This document shows positions 45,661-56,401 of a stretch of 64,000 nucleotides of DNA, piece by piece. Below the pieces are notes generated by a model, which was not told where the DNA came from, did no database searches, and worked only from the letters and a program-made list of their open reading frames with translations. The first letter of the stretch is position 1. Every line of letters starts with the position of its first letter. Origin of the DNA: Paraglaciecola mesophila (GTDB lineage Bacteria; Pseudomonadota; Gammaproteobacteria; Enterobacterales; Alteromonadaceae); NCBI RefSeq assembly GCF_009906955.1, contig NZ_CP047656.1:3781001-3845000 (forward strand). The letters run 5' to 3'. Position numbers and translations under genes: made by a program.

Positions 45661-46809
45661 TTGCTGCCATTGTTGTTATGGTTGAAAAACAAAAAAGCAC
45701 CATGCTTATGGTGCTTTTTGTTTGTCTGTTTGTTGCCAAGCCTAGCGTTCGCGCAATCTAAGGATGAGCTACAAGCATTACAAGAACAAATAAAACAAAA
45801 GCAACAACAGGTTGCTAAGCAACTTGCCAAAGCGAAAAGCCTGCAAGCAGAGTTAAGGCAAAGTGAATTAAAAATTGCCAAAGCGGCCACTGCGCTAAAT
45901 ACAACAGAGAAAGAACTTAAAGGCAATCAACAAGAACAACGCACGTTGAAGAAGCGCCAGAGCGAGCTCAAACAAAAACTTGCCCAGCAGCAAGATATAC
46001 TTGCCAAGCAAATCCGCAGTGCATTTATGACCGGCAATCATGACTACGCTAAAATGCTACTCAATCAAGAAAATCCTGCAAAATTCGAACGTACCATTAC
46101 CTATTATCAATACTTGAATAAAGCTAGGCGTGAGTTAATAGACGAATTTCGCCAATTGGGTGACGAGCTCACTCAAATCAATCTGACGCTGATTGAAAAG
46201 CAAGATCGTTTGCAAAACTTACTTGATCGTCAACAAGCTCAGCAAGCCACGCTTACCCAAGAACAAGCCAGTCGCAAACAGACGTTAAGCAAAGTGCAGT
46301 CAGCGATAGAGAGTGACGCGGCTAAAATAGAAGAGCTGCAAGCAAACGAACAAAATTTACGTAAAGCCATTGCTGAAGCTGAGCGCCTTGCAGCCCAAAA
46401 ACCAACAAGCTTCGATGGTTTGGCAAAATTAAAAGGCAAACTTTTAAAACCCGCCGACGGTCGAGTGCGCAAGTTATTTGGCACCAAGCGCCAAGGACAA
46501 GTGCGCTGGAAGGGGGTCATTGTTGAAGGTAACGAAGGTAGTAATGTTATCGCTATCCATCATGGTAAAGTCTTGTATGCTAATTGGTTGCGCGGTTTTG
46601 GTTTAGTGATTGTGCTTGACCATGGTAATGGTTACATGAGTTTGTATGGTCATAATCAAGCGTTATTGCATCAAGCAGGGGATACGGTTACCGCGGGTGA
46701 GCCTATTGCTCTGGTAGGTCAAAGTGGCGGCCAATCTTCACCAAATTTGTATTTTGAAATTCGCTACAAGGGCGATCCCGTCAACCCTACGCAGTGGATA
46801 AAGCACTAA
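45661..46809 (+). CDS. envC: Murein hydrolase activator EnvC
   Basis: Periplasmic activator of the amidases AmiA and AmiB in septal peptidoglycan splitting. A signal peptide (CLWCFLFVCLLPSLAFA) precedes a long coiled coil (about residues 35-245, rich in Gln, Lys and Leu) and a C-terminal LytM/M23 domain (KGVIVEGNEGSNVIAIHHGKV, YMSLYGHNQ) that lacks the zinc ligands of true peptidases, as in EnvC. The best start is a TTG at 45661, five bases past the gpmI stop and without a clear ribosome-binding site, so translation is probably coupled to gpmI. A perfect terminator hairpin lies in its first codons (45691-45720). Confidence 0.92.
   Translation: MLPLLLWLKNKKAPCLWCFLFVCLLPSLAFAQSKDELQALQEQIKQKQQQVAKQLAKAKSLQAELRQSELKIAKAATALNTTEKELKGNQQEQRTLKKRQSELKQKLAQQQDILAKQIRSAFMTGNHDYAKMLLNQENPAKFERTITYYQYLNKARRELIDEFRQLGDELTQINLTLIEKQDRLQNLLDRQQAQQATLTQEQASRKQTLSKVQSAIESDAAKIEELQANEQNLRKAIAEAERLAAQKPTSFDGLAKLKGKLLKPADGRVRKLFGTKRQGQVRWKGVIVEGNEGSNVIAIHHGKVLYANWLRGFGLVIVLDHGNGYMSLYGHNQALLHQAGDTVTAGEPIALVGQSGGQSSPNLYFEIRYKGDPVNPTQWIKH
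45691..45724 (+). terminator. gpmI terminator inside the envC signal-peptide codons
   Basis: The arms AAAAAAGCACCAT (45691-45703) and ATGGTGCTTTTTG (45708-45720) enclose loop GCTT and are followed by T-rich sequence, a standard intrinsic terminator. It lies 36 bases past the gpmI stop but inside the predicted envC frame, encoding part of the signal peptide. Confidence 0.75.
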
Positions 46810-46824
46810 AGGATAGTATTTAGC

Positions 46825-47622
46825 ATGCCAATTTTTTCAAGCCGAGCTATGTGTATTACGGCGTTGTTAACTCTGATACCTGCCATGCCAGCCTTTAGTG
46901 CCCAAATTAGTGGCCAAATCGCGATTATCATTGATGATGTGGGGAATAACCATCATCGAGATGCCGCAGCCTTAACCCTACCGGTAAACGTTGCGATATC
47001 GATTTTACCCCACAAGCATTTCAGTCAAAAATATGCCTTGTTAGCTCATGAGCAACGCAGAGAATATTTGCTGCACATGCCAATGGAATCCATGGCGGGG
47101 CTCAAGCAAGAAGCCAATGTGCTACTGGCCAGTATGAATGACAAAACAATAGTGCAAACACTACATGCTGCTTTTGCTAGCGTGCCTAATGCGCTGGGCA
47201 TGAACAACCATATGGGCAGTCGCCTAACTCAATTAGAAACACCCATGCGTACCACCATGGATTATCTCCATCGCCACGGACTCATTTTTGTCGACAGTCG
47301 TACAAGCGCGCAAACCCAAGCAGAAGCCATTGCCAAACAACAGAACGTACCAGCACTGCGCAGGCATGTATTTCTGGATAACGTTTTAGTGGAAGACAAA
47401 ATAGCCCAGCAATTTAATTTGCTGGTCAGAAAAGCGCGCAAATATGGGCGCTCAATAGCGATTGGTCATCCTCATAAGCAAACCATTGCATACTTGCAAA
47501 AAAGACTACCAACCCTAGCACGAGAAAATGTACAGCTAGTCCCTCTCAGTGCTATGTTAGCGCCTCAGCTTAACAACGCTAACCCCAACATATTGGCCAG
47601 TAGCGTAAATAATTTACGTTAA
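46825..47622 (+). CDS. yibQ: Divergent polysaccharide deacetylase YibQ
   Basis: An exported protein of 265 residues with an N-terminal signal (ITALLTLIPAMPAFSA). The catalytic fold is seen as IAIIIDDVGNN, ILPHKHFS, HMPME and NNHMGS, the NodB-like divergent deacetylase (DUF610) pattern. Metal ligands Asp-Asp, His and His of the family are recognisable but the substrate is unknown. It follows envC by 15 bases as in E. coli. Confidence 0.92.
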   Translation: MPIFSSRAMCITALLTLIPAMPAFSAQISGQIAIIIDDVGNNHHRDAAALTLPVNVAISILPHKHFSQKYALLAHEQRREYLLHMPMESMAGLKQEANVLLASMNDKTIVQTLHAAFASVPNALGMNNHMGSRLTQLETPMRTTMDYLHRHGLIFVDSRTSAQTQAEAIAKQQNVPALRRHVFLDNVLVEDKIAQQFNLLVRKARKYGRSIAIGHPHKQTIAYLQKRLPTLARENVQLVPLSAMLAPQLNNANPNILASSVNNLR

Positions 47623-47658
47623 CCCATTTTTGAAATTTTATCGCTTTAGGAGCTAAGC

Positions 47659-48603
47659 ATGGCAGCTGCAAATTTACTGGCATTAATTGATGACATCGCC
47701 ACTATTTTGGATGACGTGGCAGTACTGTCCAAAGTAGCAGCCAAGAAAACGGCAGGGGTGTTAGGAGATGACTTGGCACTAAATGCCGAGCAAGTGTCGG
47801 GCGTGAAAGCAGAACGGGAACTGCCAGTTGTGTGGGCCGTGGCCAAAGGCTCTTTTCTAAATAAGCTGATTTTGGTGCCCTCAGCATTACTCATTAGTGC
47901 GTTTATTCCTTGGCTTATTATTGTACTGCTGGTCATTGGTGGCTTGTATTTGTGTTTTGAAGGATTTGAAAAAGTGGCCCACAAGTGGCTGCACAGCAAA
48001 GAAGAGCGTGAAGCCGAACACCAAGCAAAACTTAATGCCATCGCAGATCCGAAAGTGGATTTAGTTGCCCTAGAAAAAAATAAAATTAAAGGTGCTATTC
48101 GAACTGACTTTATCTTATCTGCTGAAATAGTCGTGATTGTATTAGGGACGGTTCAGGCTGAACCTCTAAGTACCCAAATTGCCGTGGTATCGGCACTTGC
48201 CATTGCCATAACCATTGGGGTTTACGGACTTGTAGCAGGGATTGTGAAACTCGATGACGCCGGTTTATACATGCTGCGTAAATCCGTGTCAGGTTCATTT
48301 AACGCAATTCAGCGTTTTATTGGACGAAGCTTATTGATCATTGCGCCGTTACTGATGAAGTCTCTAGCCATTATTGGTACAGCCGCTATGTTTCTTGTGG
48401 GTGGTGGCATTGTTGTACACAGTATCCCTGCTATTCATCATGTGGTGGAAGGCATTATTCACCCACTTACGGAACAAGGCGGGGTAGTAGCGGCCGTGTT
48501 GCCTGTGGTGGCTGAAGGCATCGTTGGCATTATTGCCGGTGGCTTAGTCTTGCTCGCGGTGTCGGTTGTAGGCAAAATAATCAAGGCTATTCGCGGCAAA
48601 TAG
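47659..48603 (+). CDS. DUF808/YedI-family inner-membrane protein
   Basis: A 314-residue membrane protein. It begins [20 protein letters not shown] and continues with the [20 protein letters not shown] segment that marks the DUF808 (YedI) family. There are six or seven hydrophobic stretches, including [20 protein letters not shown] and a long C-terminal block. The ATG has AGGAG upstream. It lies 36 bases after yibQ, so it may share its transcript. Function is unknown; a transporter role is often proposed only from topology. Confidence 0.88.
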   Translation: MAAANLLALIDDIATILDDVAVLSKVAAKKTAGVLGDDLALNAEQVSGVKAERELPVVWAVAKGSFLNKLILVPSALLISAFIPWLIIVLLVIGGLYLCFEGFEKVAHKWLHSKEEREAEHQAKLNAIADPKVDLVALEKNKIKGAIRTDFILSAEIVVIVLGTVQAEPLSTQIAVVSALAIAITIGVYGLVAGIVKLDDAGLYMLRKSVSGSFNAIQRFIGRSLLIIAPLLMKSLAIIGTAAMFLVGGGIVVHSIPAIHHVVEGIIHPLTEQGGVVAAVLPVVAEGIVGIIAGGLVLLAVSVVGKIIKAIRGK

Positions 48604-48836
48604 GCCTGTGTAAACATTGCAGCTTCGTTGTGTTTTTTACCCATAGTTCGGGGCTGCAGTGAAGTAAATCCCCATTTAGCCAAGCAGCTGATTGCCACAG
48701 ATTATCACGCGACTCAGCTACGGGTGAGCGCTGTGACTGCTTGTCAAATAGCACATCATTTTAGGAATCTTTCTTGCTTCTCTATGGTTTTGAATAGACT
48801 TTTCACAGGTCTAAACACCGCAAGGAGGACTATCCT

Positions 48837-49067
48837 ATGCCATATGACAACCATAAAGACTTACCTGAAAGTGTACAAAATGCCTTGCCACCTGAGGCCC
48901 AAAGTATTTATCTAGCGGCATTTAACAATGCGTGGGACGAATATAAAGACGCTGATGACAGACGCGGCAATCAAAGCCGAGAAGAGGTTTCCCACAAGGT
49001 AGCATGGTCAGCGGTGAAGCAGAAATACCACAAAAACGACAATGATATGTGGGTCAAATCGTCTTAG
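48837..49067 (+). CDS. chaB: ChaB-family protein
   Basis: A 76-residue cytoplasmic protein of the ChaB family, first found next to the ChaA cation antiporter in E. coli. The line DLPESVQNALPPEAQSIYL matches the conserved N-terminal part, and the AWSAVKQKYHKND segment matches the C-terminal part. The start has a perfect AAGGAGG about 10 bases upstream. No chaA is adjacent, so a direct antiporter link is not supported here. Its role is unknown. Confidence 0.88.
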   Translation: MPYDNHKDLPESVQNALPPEAQSIYLAAFNNAWDEYKDADDRRGNQSREEVSHKVAWSAVKQKYHKNDNDMWVKSS

Positions 49068-49208
49068 CGATAACAAGCACTGCGGGCTCTAAATTGGTGT
49101 TTAGCGCGTTATATCCAAACGTGATGTTAAGGTATTGTTAAATTTGATGATTTGTCACATTAGTATGATATACCCTGTTTAGCTGAATAAACAAACCATG
49201 GGGCAATC

Positions 49209-50468
49209 ATGAATAAAACCAACCAATTGCTGTTAGCCTGCGCCGCGAGTGCCTTGTTCGCACAAAGTGCTTTGGCTGATATTCGAACCACAAACCCAAA
49301 AAGAGTGGGCATGTCACAAGCGCGTTTAGAGCGGATAGAGCCCGCCATGCAAGCCTTTGTGGATCAGCAGAAACTGGCTGGTACGCTTACGTTAGTGGCT
49401 CGAAAAGGGAAAGTAGTGCATCTTGAAGGCGTAGGTTATCGTGACCGTGAAGCCAAGACACCCATGTCAGAAGATACTATTTTTCGTATTTATTCAATGA
49501 CAAAGCCAATCACAGCGGTCGCCGCATTAACCTTGTGGGAACAAGGCAAGTTTCAGATGAACGATCCTGTCAGTAAATATTTACCAGAACTGGCAAACCT
49601 CAAAGTTTATGCAGGTATGGACGGTGAAAACATGGTCCTTGAAGACACAAACAAGGTCATGACCATTAAGCAATTATTTACTCATTCGGCTGGGTTTAGC
49701 TATGGCTTTACACAAAGCCCAGTGGACAAACTGTATCAGCAATCTGCACTCTTCTCCGGTAAAACGAAACGAGAAGACTTGTTAAAAGAGGTAGCAAAAC
49801 TACCGCTCAATCATCAACCCGGCACCAAATGGAATTACAGCATAGGGACCGACATCATTGGTATTTTAGTTGAACGTTTATCCGGGCAAACCTTGGGTGA
49901 GTATTTTGAAGAACACATTTTTGAGCCATTAGAAATGGATGACACCGGCTTTTATGTGCCAAAAGACAAACAAGATCGTTTAGCCCAAATCTATGTGATA
50001 AATCAACAGGGTCAAACCGTGCCGATGGAAAATGAACCGCTAGGAGATTACTTGTCGGCCCCTGAAATTGAATCGGGTGGCGGTGGCTTAGTGTCGACCA
50101 TAGAAGACTATTATACCTTTACCCAAATGTTGCTAAATGGCGGTGAGTATGAAGGAAAGCGTATTCTGGGACGCAAAACGGTGGAATACATGCGAACCAA
50201 TCATTTGCCGTCTAACCTGATCCCATTTGAGCCGTCCTCTACGGGAGAAGGGTATGGCTTAGCCATGTCAGTAACGGTTGATGAACAAGGTGCGAATACC
50301 ATGGGCTCGAAAGGGGATTATGGTTGGGCAGGTGCGGCATCTACTTACTTTCGAATTGATCCTAAAGAGCAAATGATCGTGATTTCAATGACCCAACTTA
50401 TGCCCTCAAGCTATTTCTCGTATAATAAAGATTTTAAGAATATGGCGTATCAAGCTTTGATAGATTAG
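49209..50468 (+). CDS. Exported serine hydrolase, class C beta-lactamase family
   Basis: A 419-residue protein with a signal peptide (LLLACAASALFAQSALA) and the serine beta-lactamase/penicillin-binding fold. The SxxK motif is SMTK in FRIYSMTKPITAV (about residue 97) and the Tyr motif is in KWNYSIGTDIIG. It resembles the EstB-type esterases and peptidases of this fold more than true AmpC enzymes, because the KTG box is not recognisable. Substrate unknown. A clear terminator follows. Confidence 0.87.
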   Translation: MNKTNQLLLACAASALFAQSALADIRTTNPKRVGMSQARLERIEPAMQAFVDQQKLAGTLTLVARKGKVVHLEGVGYRDREAKTPMSEDTIFRIYSMTKPITAVAALTLWEQGKFQMNDPVSKYLPELANLKVYAGMDGENMVLEDTNKVMTIKQLFTHSAGFSYGFTQSPVDKLYQQSALFSGKTKREDLLKEVAKLPLNHQPGTKWNYSIGTDIIGILVERLSGQTLGEYFEEHIFEPLEMDDTGFYVPKDKQDRLAQIYVINQQGQTVPMENEPLGDYLSAPEIESGGGGLVSTIEDYYTFTQMLLNGGEYEGKRILGRKTVEYMRTNHLPSNLIPFEPSSTGEGYGLAMSVTVDEQGANTMGSKGDYGWAGAASTYFRIDPKEQMIVISMTQLMPSSYFSYNKDFKNMAYQALID

Positions 50469-50500
50469 CAAGCTGTTTGCGTAAGCCTAAGACAAAATTC

Positions 50501-50531
50501 CAAGCCACTGTTGTTATCAGTGGCTTTTTTA
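50501..50531 (+). terminator. Intrinsic terminator after the serine hydrolase gene
   Basis: AAGCCACTG (50502-50510) and CAGTGGCTT (50518-50526) pair over a 7-base loop and are followed by a T-run. It lies about 33 bases after the stop. Confidence 0.88.
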
Positions 50532-50802
50532 TAGGTGTTTATGAGTGATTTTTTCCGTTACCTAGCCCATTTTTACTCTATAGCCACCCAAGATAGTCAT
50601 GCTGTTAGGCATGGATAAATTGGAAATGTGCTTATTGATAAAATGCCCGTTCGCCCGCATGACCTAATAGATAACCCACTCAAGCGCACATCATTGGTCG
50701 CTTTTGATGACAATTTTAATCAGGCGTAATTATTGCAAACGTTCTAAGTTAATAAAGTAAATAAAAAGCGAACATTAAGAGTAAGCAACGAAAGGCGGTA
50801 AT
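50532..50802. other. Intergenic region before the DUF3081-like gene
   Basis: With the terminator this makes a 334-base gap. No gene with a credible start is seen. The A/T-rich end close to 50750 probably holds the promoter of the small gene that follows, but no clear -35/-10 pair could be fixed. Confidence 0.35.
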
Positions 50803-51060
50803 ATGAAAAATGAAATGGACAGTAAGTTTATCCTATCGATATTTGAAAAAATTCGTGAAAATGGCGAAAAAAAAGGGGAAGGTTACTTTCTAGGGGGCAT
50901 AACCGCCTTTAGTGACTATGACGGCTATACCATTTTCATGGAAGACCAGTTAGTAAAACTGCGCTTTGGCTTTCATAACCAATATCATTTTGATTATGAA
51001 AAAGATGAACATATGGAGCAGTTTGAAAAGAAACTAAACGCGATTAACACCGACTATTAG
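50803..51060 (+). CDS. Small conserved protein, DUF3081-like
   Basis: An 85-residue, acidic cytoplasmic protein. The pattern F-D/E-K-I-R-E-N-G-E, FLGGITAFSDYDGYTIFMED and FGFHNQYHFDY recalls the DUF3081 family of Vibrionales and Alteromonadales. The start ATG has AAAGGCGGT upstream. It lies alone and converges with the hybrid kinase gene. There is no functional clue in the sequence. Confidence 0.75.
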   Translation: MKNEMDSKFILSIFEKIRENGEKKGEGYFLGGITAFSDYDGYTIFMEDQLVKLRFGFHNQYHFDYEKDEHMEQFEKKLNAINTDY

Positions 51061-51079
51061 CCTTTGCGGTTTGCGCCTT

Positions 51080-54000
51080 TTATCTAAGCCATTTTTGCAA
51101 CTCTGTTTTCAGTTCTGCCAGAATAATGGGTTTTGACAGATAGGCGTTCATGCCTGCACTTAAGCAGGCTTCCCTATCGCCTTTCATGGCATTTGCTGTT
51201 AACGCAATGATGGGGAGTGTTGAGGCATAGTTACTGTGTAGGTTGTTGCGGATCTTGCGGCTGGCTTCATAGCCATCCATGATCGGCATTTGGCAATCCA
51301 TTAGGATAAGATCAAATTGTTTGTCGGCATCTTCAAGAGTATGAATGGCTTCTTGACCATTTTCAGCGACCTGTACGCTACAGTGTAATTTTTTCAGCAT
51401 TTCAATCACTACTTGCTGATTAATAAAGTTATCTTCAACCAACAAAATATTCGGTGTTTGAAAGTGCTTATTGAGCAACCTAACTTCAGGCTCTTCTGGC
51501 ACTGATTTTGATGGGGAGCTATTTGACAGTGCACCTGAGAATGCCGCTTTAAGTGCAGCCGGCTTCACGGGTTTAGCAATATAACTGACAGGACCAGAAA
51601 GCTGATTAGATGTCCCGGTTTCTAACCAGTCGTGGGGGGTCATTAAAATTACATGCAGCTTGGCGAATTGATCGTTACTACGAATAGCTTTTGTCAGCTC
51701 GATACCATTGATGCCGGGCAAATTGGTATCGATTAGCACCACATCAATTTTTTTTGTGCTTAGTTGCTGCTCGCGCAAACGCTTTAAGGCAAGTGAGGCG
51801 TTTGGTGCGTGATACACTTGAATATTCTGGGTCCTTAACCACTGGCTCAATATGGCACTTAGAGAACTGTTATCGTCTACTATCAATACGCGTAGCGCTT
51901 TGTCTAGATCAGGAAAAAATGGTGTACTCGGTTCTTGCCCTCGGGAAAAGGCGTCTAAAGTGATGGTGAACCAAAATGTAGAGCCTTGTTGCCATTGGCT
52001 GCTTACCCCAACAGAACCACCAAGTAATTCGCTAAGTTGTTTACTAATCGCGAGCCCTAAGCCTGTTCCGCCGAAATTGCGGGTCGTGGATGAATCCACC
52101 TGCATAAATTTTGAGAATAAGGCGGCCTGATTATCTTCATGTATGCCGATACCGGTATCGATAATACAAAACTTCAAGTGTTTTTCGCCGTCAAGTGTAA
52201 TACGTAAGATGATCTCCCCGTGATGGGTGAATTTAATCGCATTGCCCAGAAGATTGTTCAACACTTGCCTGATCCGCCCCGGGTCGCTTGTTATCCATTG
52301 AGGGACCTCGGGATGTAAATCGAAAATTAGCTCAAGCCCTTTTTGTTGAGCACGACTCGCAAAGGTATCGATGATATTGCCAAGGAGTAGATGTAAATCA
52401 AAATCGATAGACTCAATGCTTAATTTACCCGCTTCAATTTTTGAAAAATCCAATATATCGTTGATCAGTAACAACAGTGATTCACTGCTGCTGTGTACCA
52501 GTTCAGCAAAATGACGTTGTTTTTTGGTTAACTCAGTGGCTAGCAGTAAATCGTTCATGCCCACTATGCCATTGATAGGCGTGCGGATCTCATGGCTCAT
52601 ATTGGCTAAAAATTCACTTTTGGTGCGGCTAGCTTCTTTAGCTTGTTCTTCCGCCTTTTTCATTTCGGTAATATCTTGAAAAGCACCGCGCAGAATGACA
52701 GGCTCATCATTTTGATACTCCGCGTAGCCTACTGCGCGTACCCAAATATGGTTCCCTTTGGCCGTGATAAAGGGCACTTGCAAATCCCATCTTCTACCCT
52801 TGGCTATTGAACTATTAATTGCCTCGTCTACCACAGAACGTGACTCCTCTGGGTAGTATTGCATGGCCTTTTCTAAATCAACTTCTGAACCGATGGGCAG
52901 TTCGTGAATTCGGTAAACTTCATCCGACCAAGTCACTTTATTGGTGCTCAGGTCTAGCTCCCAACCTCCTAATTTCGCCATTTCTCCTGTGGTTTCTAGT
53001 AAATCCTGTTGACGTTGACGCTCTTTTTTAAAGCGCTTTATTTGGCTGATATCCCGAGCAACTAAAAGATAACCTTCTAATTGATTTTCTGGAGAGAATA
53101 TTCCGGTAACGGCTACTTCCATAGGGATCTGGTCGTCATTTTTTGTGACGAAAGTCCATTCGTTTTCATCCACTTCACCTTGTGAAGCAAGATAGAAGAA
53201 AGCATCAAGGGGGTTTTCAGGGCTTTTACTAGAGCGACTGGCAAATTTAAGCAGCTCAGAGCGCAGCATAAATTGTTGAATGTTGGCATCTGATTTGAGC
53301 GCATTCTGCGAATAACCCAATACGGTTTGTGTTGTTTGGTTACAGGTTAAAATTTGCCCCGTTTCATCACAAGACACCATTAACAGGTGAGCACTGTCGA
53401 GTATGGCCTTTTGAATACGGTTGGCTTTAAGCAACGCAAACTCAGCATTTTTTTGTTCGGTAATATCACTTTGAATGGCGATAAAACCATTGAATGCGCC
53501 ATTTTGGTATATGGGGTGACTGTTAATTTTAAGCCACAACGGTGAGCCGTCTTTGCAGTAATTTAAAATTTCTACGTTAAAGCGTTCTTGCTGGGCAACC
53601 GCTCTACGCATGTCAGCAATAGTCTCTGGGTTACTTTGCGGCCCTTGTAACATGTGACCTGGATTTTTACCCTTTGCCTCCTCAAGGTAATAGCCTGTAA
53701 TGCGAGTAAAGCCAGGGTTAATCCATTTTATATTGACCTGTTCATCTGTGATCACAACAGCGTTATCAGTTTCTCGTAACACCTTGATCAGTAGCTCATT
53801 ACTGTGTAAACCGTTTTCTAGCCATTTTTGTTGCTGATGTTGTGCACTAATGTCGTAGTTAACCCCAATAATTTTCGACACTTCTCCATTGGGGCTGCGC
53901 ATTGGTCTGGCAAATGCGCGAATATGCCGTGTATCACCGCAAGGGGTAAGAATACGAAACGCTATATCAAGTTTTTCAATATTGGTTAACGACCGAGTGA

Positions 54001-54598
54001 GACTTTGTAAGGCATCTTCTTTATCTTCTGGGTGTAGCAAATCACTCCAGTCACTCAAGTTGCCGGTAAATACACTTGGGGCGACACCGTGAAGGATAAA
54101 CATTTGTTCGTCCCAAATGAGCTTCTGTTGTTCTAAGTTAAACTCCCAAATGCCAATTTCAGCCACTGTGGTGGCAACGTTGATACGATGAATAACGTCG
54201 TATATTTCGTTACTTGTAGGGGGGCGAATATTACTTGGGTTAATGGTTAAAACGTATGAAGGCTCTGCATCAAGCCATAAAACAGGTTTAACGCTCACCT
54301 CAGCGATAAGGTGTTCGTGATTCAAAATCATACACTTGAATATATTATTCAGCGGTTCGCTGTCTTTGGCTTCTGCGTAAAATAAATGCTCATCGAAAGG
54401 CTGATGATGATCCGAGTAAAAATTTTCTAATAACTGATTGATCAACATGCTAGTGATGGTTTTAGCATCGTAACCAAATAGTGTGCAAGCGGCGCTATTT
54501 GCAAAGCGTACGTGCCGGTCTTTCGAAATATGTAACGTCGCGCTATTAACGGCTTCTAATCCACAATAATAAGCATCGATTACGTTAGGTTGTGGCAT
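51080..54598 (-). CDS. Hybrid sensor histidine kinase with multiple PAS and two receiver domains
   Basis: A 1172-residue multidomain kinase. Several PAS/PAC modules occupy about residues 1-640 (for example [23 protein letters not shown] and [19 protein letters not shown]). The HisKA domain has the phosphoacceptor His669 in [15 protein letters not shown]. The ATP-binding domain has [14 protein letters not shown] (N box) and DTGIGI. Two REC domains follow: [10 protein letters not shown] with Asp in [10 protein letters not shown], and [10 protein letters not shown] with [17 protein letters not shown]. No HPt domain or transmembrane segment is seen, so it is cytosolic and would need a separate phosphotransfer partner. 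ATG has GGAAG upstream. Signal unknown; PAS may sense redox or ligands. Confidence 0.94.
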   Translation of the reverse strand: MPQPNVIDAYYCGLEAVNSATLHISKDRHVRFANSAACTLFGYDAKTITSMLINQLLENFYSDHHQPFDEHLFYAEAKDSEPLNNIFKCMILNHEHLIAEVSVKPVLWLDAEPSYVLTINPSNIRPPTSNEIYDVIHRINVATTVAEIGIWEFNLEQQKLIWDEQMFILHGVAPSVFTGNLSDWSDLLHPEDKEDALQSLTRSLTNIEKLDIAFRILTPCGDTRHIRAFARPMRSPNGEVSKIIGVNYDISAQHQQQKWLENGLHSNELLIKVLRETDNAVVITDEQVNIKWINPGFTRITGYYLEEAKGKNPGHMLQGPQSNPETIADMRRAVAQQERFNVEILNYCKDGSPLWLKINSHPIYQNGAFNGFIAIQSDITEQKNAEFALLKANRIQKAILDSAHLLMVSCDETGQILTCNQTTQTVLGYSQNALKSDANIQQFMLRSELLKFASRSSKSPENPLDAFFYLASQGEVDENEWTFVTKNDDQIPMEVAVTGIFSPENQLEGYLLVARDISQIKRFKKERQRQQDLLETTGEMAKLGGWELDLSTNKVTWSDEVYRIHELPIGSEVDLEKAMQYYPEESRSVVDEAINSSIAKGRRWDLQVPFITAKGNHIWVRAVGYAEYQNDEPVILRGAFQDITEMKKAEEQAKEASRTKSEFLANMSHEIRTPINGIVGMNDLLLATELTKKQRHFAELVHSSSESLLLLINDILDFSKIEAGKLSIESIDFDLHLLLGNIIDTFASRAQQKGLELIFDLHPEVPQWITSDPGRIRQVLNNLLGNAIKFTHHGEIILRITLDGEKHLKFCIIDTGIGIHEDNQAALFSKFMQVDSSTTRNFGGTGLGLAISKQLSELLGGSVGVSSQWQQGSTFWFTITLDAFSRGQEPSTPFFPDLDKALRVLIVDDNSSLSAILSQWLRTQNIQVYHAPNASLALKRLREQQLSTKKIDVVLIDTNLPGINGIELTKAIRSNDQFAKLHVILMTPHDWLETGTSNQLSGPVSYIAKPVKPAALKAAFSGALSNSSPSKSVPEEPEVRLLNKHFQTPNILLVEDNFINQQVVIEMLKKLHCSVQVAENGQEAIHTLEDADKQFDLILMDCQMPIMDGYEASRKIRNNLHSNYASTLPIIALTANAMKGDREACLSAGMNAYLSKPIILAELKTELQKWLR

Positions 54599-54761
54599 TT
54601 ATCTTCCGTTTAATTAAAGTATTTTAGCTTGGCTACTGGTCGCAAATTTTAGCCACTTTCAGTATATATAGATTAATGTAAATGAAAATATATGCCGAGT
54701 TAATTAGCAATCAGCCTTTAGTCGATTACAATACTGACCTTTTTGTCCACTGGAGCTACCT

Positions 54762-55694
54762 TTGAGCCCATCTGTTGTTGAAGCCCCTAAATTTTCTATG
54801 GCCTTTTTTCATCCACGATTTTGGTTAACTTGGCTCAGTATTATTCTGCTCTACACTATTTCATGGTTGCCTTATCGCGTGCAGAGATACATCGGAAAAG
54901 GCATAGGTAAGTTACTAGCTGTGCTGGCAAAAAAGCGCGTGCAAATTGCTCAACGTAACTTAGCCCTGTGCTTTCCTAAATATACGCCTGAAGAACGGAA
55001 GAATTTGCTTAAGGCCAATATAGACAGTGCTGGTATGGCAGTATTAGAAGCGAGTATGGGCTGGTGGTGGCCCACATGGCGCATCAAGCGAATGAGCGAA
55101 TTTGAAGGGTACGAGCATATAGAATCTATATTAGCCAAGGGCAAGGGTGTGTTGGCTTATGCTATTCACAATATGAACCTAGAGTTTGCTGTACGAGTGG
55201 CAGGGCTGCGCAACCCTTCGGTGGCGTTTTATCGCAAGCATAACAACCCTTTGATGGAATACATGCAATACCATGGTCGCAACCGCTCAAATAAATACAT
55301 GGTGCACAAGCGTGATGTGCGCGGGTTGATCCAAGCGCTAAACGAAGGGGAGGTGTGTTTCTATTTACCTGATCAGGATTATGGTCGAGTCAAATGTGAG
55401 TTTGCGCCTTTTTTTGCTGTTGATAACGCCGCGACTACAACCGGTTCTTTATTGTTTGCCAAAGAAGCAAATTGCGAGACCGTCTTTCTTGCATCCATTA
55501 GAACCGCAACTGGCTATAAAATTAAAGTGCTACCAGGGCTGGAGAATTTCCCCTCTGGTGACGATAAACTAGATGTAGCACGGATAAATAAGATGGTAGA
55601 GACGCTGATTTTAGAGGCACCAGAGCAATATTTATGGATGCATAAACGCTTTAAAACGCGCCCCAGTAAAGATGACCCGTCGCTTTATAGTTAG
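54762..55694 (+). CDS. Lipid A acyltransferase, LpxL/LpxM family
   Basis: A 310-residue inner-membrane acyltransferase that adds a secondary acyl chain to lipid A. It has one N-terminal hydrophobic segment (LTWLSIILLYTISWLPY) and the HX4D/E active-site box HNMNLE near residue 137, with the conserved DQDYG region after it. It groups with the LpxL/LpxM family; which position it acylates is not known. The start is TTG at 54762 with GGAG six bases upstream. It is 59 bases before the TcpQ-like gene. Confidence 0.9.
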   Translation: MSPSVVEAPKFSMAFFHPRFWLTWLSIILLYTISWLPYRVQRYIGKGIGKLLAVLAKKRVQIAQRNLALCFPKYTPEERKNLLKANIDSAGMAVLEASMGWWWPTWRIKRMSEFEGYEHIESILAKGKGVLAYAIHNMNLEFAVRVAGLRNPSVAFYRKHNNPLMEYMQYHGRNRSNKYMVHKRDVRGLIQALNEGEVCFYLPDQDYGRVKCEFAPFFAVDNAATTTGSLLFAKEANCETVFLASIRTATGYKIKVLPGLENFPSGDDKLDVARINKMVETLILEAPEQYLWMHKRFKTRPSKDDPSLYS

Positions 55695-55752
55695 TCACAT
55701 AGAGCGATTAACCCACTGTAAACAAAACGGTTAATTTAGGTAGAAAATAGTA

Positions 55753-56370
55753 ATGAAACACAATCCCAGTGAATCGACATCGTTTGCTTGGTGGCGACAC
55801 GCATTATTAGCGCTGGCGCTTATTGTGATTGCGATCTTCGTTATTGTATTGCAGCAAATGAATATTAATGCCCCCATCCCCGAAGGCGGAGAAGGGCCAA
55901 AGTCAGTGGCGCAAAACATGACTGACTTTTATGCAGAGTATCGCTTGTCTTCTCGTCATCCACGAGAAGAAAATATTGGTGATTTTGTTAATGTCGTTAA
56001 TATGTCAGCCGAGCCGTTGAGCGAGCGGTTGCGTAAAATGGAAAGTCTGCAAAAGCCATTACCCGCGAACTGGGTAGGAGAGTACAAGCACCGCTCATTT
56101 AAGGCTGGCTCTACGTTAAGAGACAGCATTATCACTTACGCCCAATCTGAAGGCATGCAGGTGATCTGGGAGCTCAATCGTGATTTTATTATTAAGCACC
56201 CATTTCAAATTGATAACTCTATTGTCGGTAGCTTGGATGAAATAGCCCGAGCGATTGACAGCAACTTTGACGGGACCGTCAAAGCCTATGTATGCCCTAA
56301 GCAGCGCTCACTGGTTATCACCGCGGTTAACAGTGAGTATCTGCGAGATAACTGCAAGGTTGCTCGCTAA
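55753..56370 (+). CDS. TcpQ-like exported protein, STN-like C-terminal domain
   Basis: A 205-residue protein with a single N-terminal membrane segment (ALLALALIVIAIFVIVLQQM) and a C-terminal domain that begins FKAGSTLRDSIITYAQSEGMQVIWELNRDF and continues with a short beta-alpha pattern. This matches the TcpQ/STN-type fold found in pilus and secretin partners. No pilus genes lie nearby. It follows the acyltransferase and converges with glnE, leaving 31 bases between the stops. Role unassigned. Confidence 0.7.
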   Translation: MKHNPSESTSFAWWRHALLALALIVIAIFVIVLQQMNINAPIPEGGEGPKSVAQNMTDFYAEYRLSSRHPREENIGDFVNVVNMSAEPLSERLRKMESLQKPLPANWVGEYKHRSFKAGSTLRDSIITYAQSEGMQVIWELNRDFIIKHPFQIDNSIVGSLDEIARAIDSNFDGTVKAYVCPKQRSLVITAVNSEYLRDNCKVAR

Positions 56371-56401
56371 TCTTCTAATTAACGGGGGAGCGCGCACATG
56401 G

